Made by a program: the position numbers and the translations under genes
Shown here: piece after piece, positions 1 to 11,552 of the stretch
How positions within the stretch are numbered: the first letter of the stretch is position 1
Layout of the letters: every line of letters begins with the position of its first letter
Notes under the pieces: generated by a model
What the model was told of the DNA's origin: nothing
Database searches by the model: none
The model's input: the letters and a program-made list of their open reading frames with translations, nothing else
Source of the DNA: Ischnura elegans
Lineage: Eukaryota > Arthropoda > Insecta > Odonata > Coenagrionidae
Assembly: GCF_921293095.1 (NCBI RefSeq)
Contig: NC_060251.1
Location: 91,312,566 to 91,376,565, forward strand
DNA: 64,000 bases
Direction of reading: 5' to 3'

Positions 1-1017
1 ATAAGTAACCCGAATGCCGAAAATCCCCCCCTTCCACCTTCCCCTGAAGCCAATTTCTGGCAACGCGCCTGGGTAACGCTTTCGATATTTCGTCGAAAAC
101 CGCTCAAGAATTAAACTACGCATCGAACTTTTCGAAACTAAAACTTTTAGAAAATATTCTCACCGTTAGACAATATTATACTTATCCCCAAAATGATATT
201 CTTGATTTAATAATTTAAGAAATAATACATTATCAACCGACACTCTGAATTTAAAAATATTTCCTTAAGGCTACAATTGGTAAACAAGCCCACAGCTGGA
301 AAAGCGTACATGGGTAGTATTTTCGAGCAATCAGGAATTGGCATTCATTTTCCAAATGGAACTGAGGAGCGACTATTATGCGTTGCCGCCAACCCACTTC
401 GCTTCGTGACCCACGCCTGTGAAAATCCATTAGCCGCTTCAGCTCGGAAAATATTTCATACCGGGCATCGCAGAAAATTACGATCTCGGCCGGAAGCTCT
501 TCCTGTCACAGAATACCACAGAGCTCCTCCAAACCATTTCCCAACCGTGTCATTTTCATTCTTCTCTCGTCAGATTTTCCGACGACGCCGCGCTAAACGC
601 TGAAGAAAAATTAAAACTGCCCACTTTCCGAAGTTTTACATTCGCACGGTGGGATTGGAAATTTTTCCATCGACAAGGTTTCCCTAAGGATGACAATGAG
701 GAGACACCGTTGACCGCGTCCGTCGTAAAACTTAGAAAGAACAAATTATGACCAGCGTAAGCGAAGGGGGCTGGGGTGGAGGACAAAACATTGAGGTATC
801 TATAATTAGAACGTAAAGAAAGAACATAATCCAGCATCGCCATGAAGTGTTGCACAATGGAAACACCCTCGGGCTAAGAAAGGCAAGACCTCACAGGAAC
901 ATTTATAGTTTCCTTAGACAAAATCTGTAGGACAAAAAAGATACTTATCACAGTTTAGATGCGTGATGTACCAATTGCACTGAGAAATTTCAAAATCGTA
1001 AAACCATCATCATTATT
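1..1017. other. No recognisable gene
   Basis: AT-rich sequence. The open frames at 277-603 (+) and 556-855 (-) overlap each other antisense and show no domain, signal peptide or splice logic, so I treat them as chance frames. Confidence 0.5.
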
Positions 1018-1300
1018 ATTAAAGTATTCTACCGAACAAGGTAGGTTTCCATGGAGCACTTGAGAAACATTCTATCAACCTCCCCTCCCTCAAGCAGTGC
1101 CCTCTTCAATTCACTGTAAGACTTACTCCCTTTCAATCTATTGTAAAATCCTATTCTCTTCCTTCCTCTCCCTCGTTTACCTAACATTCTAGCCATTAAT
1201 ACTGTTTTCAGCATCCCTCCCCGCTAAATACTCCCTCCATCCATACCTTCTGTCTCCTCCGTATTTCAACCAGAAGTTGGCACTCCTCAACCACCATGTC
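1018..1300 (-). mobile_element. Non-LTR retrotransposon 3' end (copy a)
   Basis: Read on the minus strand this is the last part of a reverse-transcriptase reading frame, with residues LGKRGRGRKRIGF, then a KGSKSYSELKRALLEGG tail and a short 3' end finishing in a TAATAATGATG-type microsatellite (plus-strand 1007-1022). The same tail recurs at 8083-8520, 17668-18060 and 22790-23115. The frame is broken and the copy is 5' truncated, as is usual for LINE copies. The microsatellite 3' tail is reminiscent of RTE or CR1-type elements, but the clade is not settled. Confidence 0.65.
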
Positions 1301-2704
1301 CAACACTTAAAACCAACTCTCGGTGTGACCACGTGAAACCAAGAGGAAGAAAAATTATAAAAATCAAACACACCGGGGATATTAATTTCTGTACCTTAAA
1401 GGAAAAACGCATAATGGTTCTAAAGAATAAAACCATCAAATCTCATTCATATGACCAAATACGATCCAGATGTACTTCGTACAATGTGTACTATGAGAAA
1501 CCTGAGAATAGGCAAGGCATAGTTGAATATGGCATGTGATATTACAAAAAAAGGTAAATTATCTATTTAAGCTGATGTGTACCCATTCTCATTTTAACAA
1601 AACATTCAGCCACCAAGTTCATTGTTTATTTACTTTCCTACGGTTAATTCTGATAAATGGGTTATTTCTTTCCTTCAATTAAGGTAAAATGTGCAAAAAA
1701 AATGTTCCATTGAGACTTATGAACCTTAACAAGTAATATATTCAACTATTTAGATGCCAAAAGCACAACCCTAAAGCATGATTTTCGAAATTTTCGGTAC
1801 AATAGATAAATCATCAAAAAATGCAACAAATAATTTTTCCCTTAAGTTTTTTCCCAGGTAACTATTTAAGTCATAGTTCTTATCCTCCTAAACGCAAGTA
1901 AATTTCCTTATTACATAGCATGATTTGGCACTGATATATGCTATAATTTCGCACACATATTTCAGCAGAGTACGAAAAAATGTTTCAAAACAAAATAGCC
2001 CTACTTTATTGTTTCAAATACAAATTAACACATTCGCGTTTAAGGTCTTGTTTTGCTTCGCTACAAACTCATTATTTCAGATATTTTAAGGGGTCATTTT
2101 GAGTTTCAACGATCTCATATAACCAATTTGTCATAAATAGTTTAATCGGTCGCGAACATGAAAGTAGTTGAAACTTTTCCTTATTTTTTTGATTTAAGCC
2201 AAGAAATTTCAAGTTCAAAACGAATTTCGCAAATATATAATTAAAAGGTACCAGTTATACGCGTACTGAAAGCGGAGACAATTTGCTGTATAGTAAATAT
2301 GAACGAAATAAAAATTATTGCTGGATAATTTTGTGGAAAAAACCTCGAGGACGCGGTTTTCTATAATTATGGGAGTAAGAAGACAAGGGGTGCCAGTGAT
2401 TTTATTTCCAAACAGAGTTAGGTACAGATATTGGGTAAAGAAAACAAGCATGAATATTTAGTAGTGCATTTTATTTTCCACTCAATGTCAGCACGGAGCA
2501 GAGAATCAACTCAGAAAAACTCGTATCCCTTGGTCACCGAGCTTTTGTTTATTTCTTTTATTAATTTCTGAATCTGACTCTATTTAGAAAAAAAAATACT
2601 TGTAACCCTTGGCTTAAGCCCTCAATTCTAAGAGTCCATCTCCTTTTTTACAGATTTAGAGATAAAAAATCAAGACAGTGACGAAAAAACGAAACTTGGC
2701 CATC
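1301..2704. other. Unassigned AT-rich sequence
   Basis: I see no supported gene or repeat structure. The frames at 1333-1539 and 2215-2451 are short and low in complexity. Confidence 0.4.
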
Positions 2705-2712
2705 CGTAAGGG

Positions 2713-3111
2713 CAGGGATGGCAATCGAAACTAAACGAAAGCAAAACCAGTAAAATTTCAATAGTTTCGTTCCCGGGAGCGAACTGTAGAGACGAAACTA
2801 AATGGATTTAAATCCGGAGAGCTAAACTCAGGGCCGAAAACAAAATCGGAGTCAAAACTACTTCGAGGCGAAACTAAAGTAAAACTCAGGGACGAAACGA
2901 ATAGTTTCTTTCCTGAGTTTTGCTTAAAAATAATAAAATAGTTTAAATAAAATAAAATAGTTTCGTTCCTGGGAGTAAAGTTTCGTCCCGTATCGAAAGT
3001 AAACTCCTTGGTGATTTTAATTCCATGCGGGACCGAAATTAAACTTAGGCCTTGTATTTTCGTTTCCCTCCGGATCGAAACGAAACATTTTCGTTTCACT
3101 TGCCATCCCTA
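2713..3111. mobile_element. hAT-like MITE, copy 1
   Basis: The element begins CAGGGATGGCAA and ends in the inverted counterpart TTGCCATCCCTA, which is a hAT-type terminus. It is flanked by an 8-bp duplication with two mismatches: CGTAAGGG at 2705-2712 and TATAAGGG at 3112-3119. The interior is filled with short GAAACTAAA / TTTCGTTCC-like subterminal repeats in both orientations. There is no transposase, so it is a non-autonomous deletion derivative. Larger relatives lie at 13853-16108 and 50338-50999. The 113-aa minus-strand frame inside it is an artefact of the repeats. Confidence 0.8.
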
Positions 3112-3119
3112 TATAAGGG

Positions 3120-3884
3120 GCTTGGGCCTTCTGCATGCATTCTGAGCCGAAAAAATGCATTAAGCAAAAACAGTTATGGAAAGTGTAACGAAAGTGAAAT
3201 GAAAGGAAATTTTGGCTATGACATTTTAACTCAGAGCATGCATTACATCATTTTCAAAAAAAATAAATTACAATCCCCATAGAATACGAAGCAGAAAAGA
3301 AATTAAAAAATCAATTTATAGTAATCCTCGCACAGTGAATAAGTCCTTTAAGATATAAAAAACACGTAAAGATGCTTGCTAAAAAATCTTTCTTAAAATT
3401 AAATCTGAATTCGACGAGTCATGAGTGTGATTCGGCAGGTTCAGGTACATTACATGTCGGTGAGTCATTTTTTTCTCTTTCGAGACCTCAAGAGTATCTG
3501 GCTACACCTCGGGCGATACCTCTCACTCGGCAACAATGGGAAGTTAAGCACCATGGAAGACCCGAGCAGCTATCAGCACTGCTGTTGTATTTTTATTGAG
3601 GAGGTAATTTCGCGACAATTACTTTTCGCAAGTGTTAAAAAAAATGGCCTGTAGACCAGATCCCATAAGGTTAATTAAAATATAATTGAGTATATAGAAT
3701 GTTAATAGTTCTCAATTCTTATGTTTTCAGTAAACACTATTTCTCGCTTAAAGAACCAACCTTAGGGCCACTTCCATGAAACTAGCATGAATTGATATTT
3801 ATTACAACATTCTTCTGTCAATAAATCAACAAGTAGCTCGATGACGCGTCGACATTTAATTTTTTTGTTTTCCATAGCGTCATT
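3120..3884. other. No recognisable gene
   Basis: Two overlapping plus-strand frames (3372-3599, 3421-3654) share the same bases and have no domain. A faint 5S-rRNA-like motif near 3538 is discussed among the rejected items. Confidence 0.4.
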
Positions 3885-4107
3885 TTCTCAGTGATTCAAC
3901 CAGAAGATCGTAAATGATAGGTGAGGTAGAGCTCAACCCTTACTAAGTCTGAGGTGTGTGGTATTTTCCGTGGGCCACTTCGCTCTTGTAGCATATTTTC
4001 TAGGGGGTGTCCGAAGGCTTCGTCCGGGAATTGAACCCAAGGCCCTTCAAATAGTAATTTAAGGATATAATATAACCTCTCAACCCACTCGGACACCACG
4101 TTTCTCT
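3885..4107 (-). mobile_element. tRNA-derived SINE (family 1)
   Basis: On the minus strand a tRNA-like head carries GTCCGAGTGGGTTGAGAGG (A-box region) and GGGTTCAATTCCCGG (B-box region), followed by a body ending in GGTTGAATCACTG. The body (minus strand, reading gaggtagagctcaaccc-like in plus) matches those at 38578-38650, 38775-38900 and 60220-60430. The head resembles a Ser/Leu-type tRNA but does not fold as a complete tRNA, so I call a SINE rather than a tRNA gene. Confidence 0.6.
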
Positions 4108-5379
4108 TATTAAGAATATGATATGAATGAAGGCTGATTCCTCGCCATTCCACTGCTTTCCTCCATCTTCATTTCTCCTTTAAAGCCGATGTACCAGGAG
4201 GGTAAGAGATGAATATTGTGCCGGAAGGTAAGGTCAAGACGGAAGCAATCAAAATTTCATCATTAGTCTTGAAAAAAAAGATGAAGAGAGACAAGGGCTA
4301 AAATCTTAACCAAGCATAGGAATCGATTTTGAACGGAATAAAACAAAAAATAGCAATAAGAGAAAAACTATGCGTCAACAAGTAACCCACTACATACAAA
4401 CCCAAAGAATATCACTACACAATGTTGACAAATATGGTCGAATCTACGTCGGTCTAACGGGAGGGCATTTTAAAGCCTGGCTGCAAATCATGGTGCAATT
4501 AAAATGACACCGAAAATTAAGTTCACAATTTATATTAAGATAATCGAAAAGTTTGCGTGATCAGCAGAAGTGATTTTTTATCAAAAATGCCATTAAGAGG
4601 CGTACTGGACACTGATTAATAAGACTCCCGCTATTTTCAATGGATTTATATGCAAGGGTCACATTTTCCAAATCATCTGCCTCGCTGCTACGAGAAAAAC
4701 TGCTGACGCAGCTAACCAACACAGCGCAGCTTTCAAATACGTCACTTTTTTCTGTGAGTAGCTTTCAGTCGCACAAACAGAAGATACTTACCCACCGCCT
4801 CGCAGGAATATTTTTCTTTCCCTTTTCCTTTTCAACGCCAAGAATTAGAGTTGTAATATCTAGGAAGAGCCAAACCAGTGTCAACGGACGAGGTCGAAAC
4901 TCCATTTTCAACATTCCATTCATAAAAGATGCAGAGAACAATTAATTATTTAGGAAACTATGCGTTACTTTGACATAGCTCAGTCTTTGAAACGAGTTGA
5001 CGTGTCATTCTGGAGCTACAATTAACCTTGCGAGCGGTTTTCTCTCTAAAGACGGGTTCATTAACGCACAGGATTTTCTGAAGGCTATCGCAAAAAAAGC
5101 CACAAGCGGAAACAAAACTCTCAGCATTCAACCTCTGAAAGGAAAGAAAGCTTTCTCTCCCTCTATTCTGATCATGGATTTTCACACCTAGTTTCATTAG
5201 TAACGATTGAGTTAGTAACGCACCTTCCGATCAGGATCGTGAGTGAATGATAGGGTTCCAGAAGATGAAAGCTCCCAATGATTCATAGGATAATCTGATG
5301 AAAGATGGAAATATCTCAATGATGGCAGAAAATCCAAAATGATTATTAAAGGGCGTATTAGGCCACTTAATAAAATAAT

Positions 5380-5500
5380 AAGGCATCTAGTCCATGATTA
5401 AAATGGAAGTAAAAATCACATGAGATATCCGCAGCAATCAATGCGAGAAAGCAATTAGTACACAAAAAAATAAGCCGTGATATTCTGACTGTAGACAAGG
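5380..5500 (+). repeat. Direct duplication, copy A
   Basis: Begins aaggcatctagtccatg and matches 5745-5862 closely over about 120 bp (small indels, a few substitutions, by eye about 90 % identical). It is probably a local segmental duplication or two copies of an unclassified repeat. There is no coding capacity. Confidence 0.75.
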
Positions 5501-5744
5501 GGATGGTGCGACTTTAACGAGGTAATGAAATTTTAAATGGGGTGAGAGTAATGAGAAATTTCATTGAATACCGAGAAGCATTCAACAAGGTGGATACCAT
5601 ACGAGACTGTCTATAGGGTAAGTATTCGCTTCGCGCTCTTGAAAACACTGATGTTGAAGGAGGCGATACAAATCGCAGTTTTGAGTAATGATACCAGTGA
5701 CATGAGCGATGTATCTTGAATAAAATCTAATAATGAAGAATGGG

Positions 5745-5862
5745 AAGGCATCTAGTCCATGATTAAAATGGAAGTCAAAATAACATGAGATCCGCGGCAA
5801 TCAATGCGAGAAAGCAATTAGTACCCCAAAAAATAAGCTGTGATATTTTGACTGTAAATAAG
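5745..5862 (+). repeat. Direct duplication, copy B
   Basis: Second copy of the 5380-5500 repeat, same orientation, 365 bp downstream. The short frames 5775-5978 (-) and 5785-5982 (+) lie antisense to each other here and are not supported as genes. Confidence 0.75.
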
Positions 5863-6334
5863 GTTATAATTGTGACGGGATATGTTACAGAGGGAAGATT
5901 TTTTAGAGATTTAAAGCAAAATAAACAGAGAAGCTGCTCAGTCACTATAAGAATTGTTCCATCAAATAGGGCTTTCAAATAAGAAGGGGATTGGCGAGGT
6001 AAGGGTGGAGAAAAATATTTAAGTCATCATGAAACGTTTCAAACGCATCATAAGAAAGGTACCTTAGTGTAAGATATTAAAAATCATTAGTATTCACATT
6101 TTTTAGCTAAGATTAACGCCTCATTTTCAGTTGAATTCTCTCACCGCTCCACTCCACATTTCTTTGTCCATTCTCCTTCAACTCGCTGTCCAAATAATTA
6201 GAGAGGTGAGATAGCTGAATTATTTAGGAAGCTCACACACAAATAAAACAGGTACAGCGGTAGGAATATAAGAGCGGTATGATATGGTATTGTATTTGGA
6301 GGAGGCGACCGACAGCTACGGCCATTTGCGCCAT

Positions 6335-6525
6335 GTGGGATGGTTACAGAAGGAAGGCTTCTCTGAGCTTAACGTCTCATCCAATGGACGACGTGTTGTA
6401 CTTGAACTGCTGTCCACATAGCACTCTTGTTTGGATAATGAAGTCTCTTAAAATTTTTTCGTCTGTCGGGATTTGAACACGAAGTGGGAAGGCAACTCTC
6501 TAGCCACCACGCCAACCTGATCCCT
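6335..6525 (-). mobile_element. tRNA-derived SINE (family 2)
   Basis: On the minus strand the head reads GGCGTGGTGGCTAGAGAG (A-box-like), then TGTTCAAATCCCGACA (B-box-like), then a body containing ATTGGATGAGACGTTAAGC. This arrangement is typical of tRNA-derived SINEs. The boundaries are approximate because no target duplication was identified. Confidence 0.6.
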
Positions 6526-6617
6526 GGGTGTTAGAACGAGAATTTTTTATCATAGGAGGCATTTATGGGTAGGAAAGAGCTATTGAGGGAAGCGTTTTTT
6601 AATATTTCAAAGTAAAT

Positions 6618-6842
6618 TATGGTAAAGAGTCTGATATTGAGTGTAGCACCTTACGGTGCGGAAACATGGACACACAGAAAGGAGGAAGAAAAAAGACTGG
6701 AGGTCTTCCAGGTGTGGCAAAGGAGAAGGTTGGAAAAGGTTAAGTGGAAGGAGAGGAGAAGGAAAGACAAAGTGCTTGCTTGACATGGTGGGTGAGGAGA
6801 CGTATCTTCTAAATGAGATACGGAGGAGACTGAGTGTTTAGA
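6618..6842 (+). pseudogene. Non-LTR retrotransposon RT fragment (copy b)
   Basis: The plus-strand frame starting near 6618 reads SVAPYGAETWTHRKEEEKRLE, then FQVWQRRRLEKVKWKERRRK, the conserved stretch just after the RT domain of many arthropod LINEs (a YGAETW motif, then a W-RR-EKVKW motif). The frame is interrupted by a stop near 6780 and resumes in another frame as VGEETYLLNEIRRR. Both ends are truncated. It is more 5' in the element than copy a. Confidence 0.65.
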
Positions 6843-7888
6843 TAGTCATTACTATTTCGGCTTGGAATTCTAAAAATTGTACTGGCGAAAGAAATATGAA
6901 GGTGGTAAGGGGAAACGAAAATGATTGGACCTATTTCATAGTTAAAAGGAACAGTCCTGGCTGTGAATTATTATGAGGAAGTTCATTTTGAGAAGAGGCC
7001 GGGGTGGTTCCCAAAATCTTACTTTAAACCTTACTCAATCGATACAATTCATTCGTAATAATGAAAGGAACAAAGTTTGTATTTCAATCACTATAAGTTG
7101 ATACTTTGGATTCAGAGATACAATTATCCTTTCAAGGAATCCATGATTAAAGCACATATGGTAATATCCACACTATTTTATTTATCACTTATAGCCGACC
7201 ATAGTTTCGACACTTGGTGTCATTTTTGAGGTAAAATATTTTAGAATTGCCCGTTTGTAGTTTAAAAAAAATTTAATCGCCTCCATTGTGAAGTGTCAAG
7301 CCTGGCGGGATCTATTTTCGCTGCTCACTCGTCCCTTGAAAATTGTGACTATTTATCGTTTCACATTTGAGATGGCTATTGACATCGTGCCAAAAGCGGA
7401 ACGCTTTTCGATAGTAAGCGTAGCATAGATAACATATCCAGGCACTACAAATTCTCAGTAGATAGCAAAACACAGCAAAAAGTCATCGTGCATCTAAAAA
7501 TTCTCAATACCCTATGGTTATTTAAAAACCTTCATTAGCTATCGCTGAAAGGAGTAGAGACTGAGTAATAGGCTGGATATGGGAATAAAAAAGATGGCAC
7601 AAAAAATTAAGTGGAATGAATTGGGGGCGTGGCGGAAGTAGTTGTCTAGAGATGATGGGTTTCTGAAGGTCTTCAGACGCGCTCGATCTAGAATGAGTAG
7701 CGAGTCCCAGATTCCATTGAGAGAGGTATGGAAAACAGTGAAGCAAACCTCCTGTACACGCATTGCCATGCGTGCAAACAGCTCGCGCTTAAGTCAGAAA
7801 GCTACCGTAGTACCAAATATCAACTTAAGGCTGGATGGGGATACCTGGTGGAACTTGGTGACAGGAAATAGAATGAAAGATACACTGA
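6843..7888. other. Unassigned sequence
   Basis: No gene supported. The 89-aa frame at 7642-7911 runs into the foldback at 7889 and its first part is antisense to two equally open minus-strand frames. Confidence 0.4.
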
Positions 7889-8037
7889 GTTGTATGTTCC
7901 ACAAAAGTTAACTTTACCGACCCAGGTTTCGACATTACACTATATGGAAACACCTACACACAATACACGTTTGAAAATGACATAGTGTCATGTCGAAACC
8001 TGGGTCGGTTAAGTAAGCTTCTGTGGAGCATACAACA
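7889..8037. repeat. Foldback repeat with GTCGAAACC core
   Basis: Inverted arms: the left arm runs from ttgtatgttccaca through gacccaggtttcgacatta, and the right arm from gtgtcatgtcgaaacctggg to tgtggagcatacaaca. The spacer is about 38 bp and carries a TTGAAAATGACA segment. The same design (terminal TTCCACA, internal GGTTTCGAC) is seen at 31684-31847, so the two are one family. The right-hand TGAAAA / GTCGAAAC spacing resembles a degenerate hammerhead core of the type found in Penelope-like elements. Confidence 0.7.
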
Positions 8038-8082
8038 GTGTGTCTTTAATTATGTAATACCAAATAGTTATAAACATTAAGT

Positions 8083-8520
8083 ATTCTGCCAATGAAAGTA
8101 GGTTTCTATCGAGTGCTAAGGAAGTATTATGGCAGTCTCCCCTTCCCTCAAGCACTTCCCTCTACAATTCACAATAAGGCCTAATAATACCTTTTCATTC
8201 TATCTAAAAATCCTATTCTTTTCCTTCCTCTCCCACGTTTACCTATCATTCTATCCCCAACATTGTTTTCAACATCCCCTTCCCTCTAAAAACTCCCTCC
8301 AAACATACCATATTTCACCTTCGTATTTCACCTACATGCTGCTTCTCCTCACCCACCATGTCTTGCACTTCGTCGTTCCTCCTCCTCTCCGTTCACTTTA
8401 TCCTACCCATTCATCTCCACACCCATCACTCGAGAGCATCCAGTATTCTTTCGTACACTTTCCTCATCGTCCACGGTTCCGCACCGTAAAGCGGCACAGT
8501 CCAGATCAGACATAGTAACG
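8083..8520 (-). mobile_element. Non-LTR retrotransposon 3' end (copy c)
   Basis: The same 3' end as copy a, longer on the 5' side. On the minus strand it contains a degraded form of the WRRMERVKW-type motif and the terminal KGER/E-LKREVLE-type tail. The 128-aa plus-strand frame at 8129-8515 is the antisense shadow of this pyrimidine-rich strand. Confidence 0.65.
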
Positions 8521-9150
8521 CTTCAAAACAAAATTTGAAGGAATCATGCACTGAAACGGAAATCATGGACGGGGCCGCCGGGGTTCAATTGTGAAGCCTG
8601 GCACATGAGTAGGAGACTTATTTCTATAAACCTCAATAGGGAAAGGAAAAAGAAAGGAGGCGCCCACGTGATAAGGAGTGTGCGGATACTTCTGGGTAGA
8701 CATGGAAAAATGTTGATCAAAATCGATTTTGGCCAATATTTTTCTTAATTTTTTCTCATCTTAAAAAAATAGAAATTTGAACAAAAAATCGATCAATTAA
8801 AAAATCGACGGTTCTTTTTTTTGTAAAAAAATACAGTTTTTACCAAATCATGCTCATTATTCACGCAAAAAAACACTCAAAATACCCTCGTAGAAAAAAT
8901 ACGCAGAATACATGCTTGTAGTATTGGTGATAAAATTCAAATAAAAATATATCTTGAACACCAGGCAAAATATTTTCTACTTGAAATTTACGAAAAATAT
9001 TTTATGTAAATTTTTCCCTTCGATCGGTTAGAATTTCCCATATCCCCAACAATTCCTCTCAATCCAAATGAAAAAGTTCATCATACCCAGTTAATCCTGC
9101 TCCACTTAAAAAAATAGCATCTCAGCATTGACTTCGCGGCGTAAGGGGAA
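8521..9150. other. Unassigned AT-rich sequence
   Basis: No gene supported. A/T homopolymer runs dominate 8700-9060. Confidence 0.4.
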
Positions 9151-9154
9151 AAAA

Positions 9155-9842
9155 CCGCTATCTCCCTTTTCTTGACATCCCGGTGCATCGACGTAGGGAT
9201 GGCACACTCGGTCACAGTGTCCACCACGCAATCCAACGCATACGGACCTCTACCTGCACGGCCGGAGCCACCACCACTCAGCTCAAAGATTGGCCTTTCA
9301 TCGGGCCACATCCATCTTAGATGAAGACAACATGGACTCGGAAATTTGCCAACAAAGAAATACTTAGGCAAAACAGCATTGAGAACCACCTCACAATGAA
9401 GGCCCTGAGAAGGACCGTCAAACCATCTGACTCGAAGTCTGACGAAGGTGGGAAGAATAAGGAGCCGTTGGTCAAAGCGTATCTTCCTTACGTGTCCACC
9501 ATCTCCGGAAAAATATCGAGAATTCTGATGAGGCACAAGATCGAGACATTCTATAAGCCTTCTTCCAAAATTCGAAACTTATTAGCAAAGGACCCAATCG
9601 TGCTCAAGACAGCTGGAGTCTACCGTGTGCCCTTTGGTTGCGGGAAGGTGTTTATTGGGGAGATTATCCGCATCATCAACACGCGACTCAAGGAATATCG
9701 TCACCACTTCCGTCTAGCCCAACCGACCCAGGCGGTCGTTGCCGAAAAAAAACCTCACGTCAGTGGCCGCGCCGATAGCGAGTTCAGCTTTGCTGTTTCG
9801 GTAAGTCCTTACATCAACCAGCCAGTTTACAATAACAATATT
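9155..9842 (+). pseudogene. Penelope-like element remnant: RT end plus GIY-YIG endonuclease
   Basis: Penelope-like elements encode a reverse transcriptase followed by a GIY-YIG nuclease. Here the plus strand reads FLDIPVHRRRDGTLGHSV, then after a frameshift RNPTHTDLYLHGRSHHHSAQ, both matching the conserved end of the PLE RT. A frame from 9321 then gives a linker (KPSSKIRNLLAKDP) and GVYRVPFGCGKVFIG...RIINTRLKEY, the GIY...YIG motif region with its conserved Arg. The Tyr of YIG is Phe, the usual EHC/H stretch after AVAE is lost, and there is at least one frameshift plus a stop near 9319, so the copy is dead. Foldback pieces with hammerhead-like cores follow at 11.1-11.5 kb. Confidence 0.8.
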
Positions 9843-11100
9843 TAATGGCGTATATATACCGTTGTCGTTTTTAATGTTGTTTGTGTGAAGAGGAAGCTTA
9901 AAGCTAATTATTTAACATTATCACAAGGATAATATTTTATACAAGAATGCAAATATATACAATGATAATTATTTCTGTGATGCTTGGATTTTATACACAG
10001 TTGTTTTCCTTTTTTATCAAATTAGTAATTTCGCTCGATCATCTTATCATTTTTTTAAATAAAATAATAAATTCACAATTGTGAATTCATTATTTTTTCA
10101 TTTTTTTTTTTCATTTTTTTATAATTTTTTGCATTTTCCCCTTTTAATAGTTCATTAATTAGAAAGAATTCTATTATTATAGAAAATCTATGACTGGAAG
10201 GAGGTTAAGACAAAAAATACTCATAGAAGAGTTTTTTTCGAGGCAGTGTCGTATGTAGTTGGGATACTTGGATCGTAAAACCCAAATGTCTTTAAGAAGT
10301 GTGTTATTTGTTCCAGGCCATTTCAGAGCATTGAATAGCAATAAAAATTACATCCATTTTGATAAAGCGGAAATTCTTTGCCGAGCGTCCATTTATTAGG
10401 ACAGTATATGTAAAGAGGCCAATGAAGTCGGATTAAAAAAAACGGAATTTCAATTGAGGCAGCGGGTAAGCGCTGAGCAATACTTGGGGGCCATTGCTGA
10501 AAAGTATTAAGTCATTTGGAGGACGGAAATCGGTGCCAATCAATAGGAATCTACGGCATCTAAAATCATTGAAAATTTCAAATGAGATTGATGAGAAAGT
10601 TAAAATAAGTTTTAGAAGAACATTTCAGATATCAAAAGACGAAAAACGTGGTGCGCGTGTAAGGTTATTTCCGCTTTCTCCAAGAGACAGGTCTGATATA
10701 TATATTGACTGGCAAGTTTTAATTTCATTATCTTTTTTACCAAAACTTTCAAGAACTAACGCAATAGTGTCTCAAAAAGCCGTCAAGAATTCGCAATGGA
10801 TTTTTCGTGAAAACTAATCATGTAATTTATTTCTTTAATGTTAAAATTAATTTTTTTTAATTAGCCCGAGTGCGCTAATCTGACAAAATACTCTACTAGA
10901 TGAAGATGCTCTAAGATGTTATTCTCTACGATGAAGCAGAAGGAGATAAGTATTGAATAATTTCTACTGTTCCCATGATGACACATGTCTCATTGTTGTT
11001 CTTGGAGAAGTTTTACGTGAAGTTCCCTTTTGAGGGAAGCGAGTGATGATTTACTTAGCGGTAAGTCAATAGGAAGAGATCACACCTGCTGTACATGCAT
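9843..11100. other. Unassigned AT-rich sequence
   Basis: Contains poly-T and poly-A runs near 10035-10130. The 107-aa frame at 10494-10817 shows no recognisable domain and I do not support it as a gene. Confidence 0.4.
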
Positions 11101-11134
11101 AAATATAGGCCAGTTATGGTACCAGCATCTAAAC

Positions 11135-11225
11135 TTGATGATGAGGAACGTGTCGGATCTCGAAACGTAGGAGAAAATCGACATAATCACCCGGCTGAAA
11201 ACCCGAGTTGGCCTAATTCACTCTA
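11135..11225 (+). repeat. PLE-type terminal fragment with hammerhead-like core (i)
   Basis: TTGATGA at 11135-11141, a spacer that can pair GAG with CTC, then GAAAC at 11162-11166, followed by a run containing acccggctgaaaacccgag. Hammerhead ribozymes need CUGANGA, stem II and GAAA. Here the first C is T, so activity is doubtful. The downstream ACCCGG..GAAAACCCGAG phrase recurs in the copies at 11370-11552, 21780-22010 and 52075-52150. Confidence 0.55.
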
Positions 11226-11369
11226 TGCTATTAAAGCTTCTGCACCCTACACTCACACGTAGACATTATGACGTCAAGGCTAGCGGAGATTTATTGACTT
11301 TTTAATATCGAAACACAAATGTAACCTTAGACAGATACGTCCTCACAAATATGGGATACAATGGGATAA

Positions 11370-11552
11370 CTATATTGTAAGATATTGGATTCAACCGGCG
11401 TATCAAGTGCAGAAAGAATTCTAGGGTTTTCCACCGAGTAATTAGCTCCAATTAATAAGATCCCCTGAGGATGAAGAGTAAGTTGTTCTTCGAAAAGTCG
11501 GGAGGCATGGAGCCAATTACCCGGTGAAAAACCCGTGAATCGTTTTTGCATT
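11370..11552 (+). repeat. Foldback PLE terminal repeat with intact hammerhead-like core (ii)
   Basis: An outer inverted repeat pairs the left phrase gggttttccaccgagtaatt with the right phrase aattacccggtgaaaaaccc. Between the arms lies CTGAGGA (11465-11471), a 5-bp stem GAAGA / TCTTC (11473-11477 with 11487-11491) and GAAA (11492-11495). This matches the CUGANGA-stem II-GAAA order of a hammerhead ribozyme. Stems I and III and the cleavage triplet could not be settled by eye. Confidence 0.6.

Noticed and set aside
3480-3600. Possible 5S rRNA-derived sequence (ggaagttaagcacc near 3538)
   Set aside because: Only a short internal-box-like phrase matches. The rest of the 5S rRNA sequence is absent.
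8129-8515. 128-aa plus-strand frame
   Set aside because: Antisense of a non-LTR retrotransposon end, with Pro/Ser/His-rich translation of a pyrimidine-rich strand.
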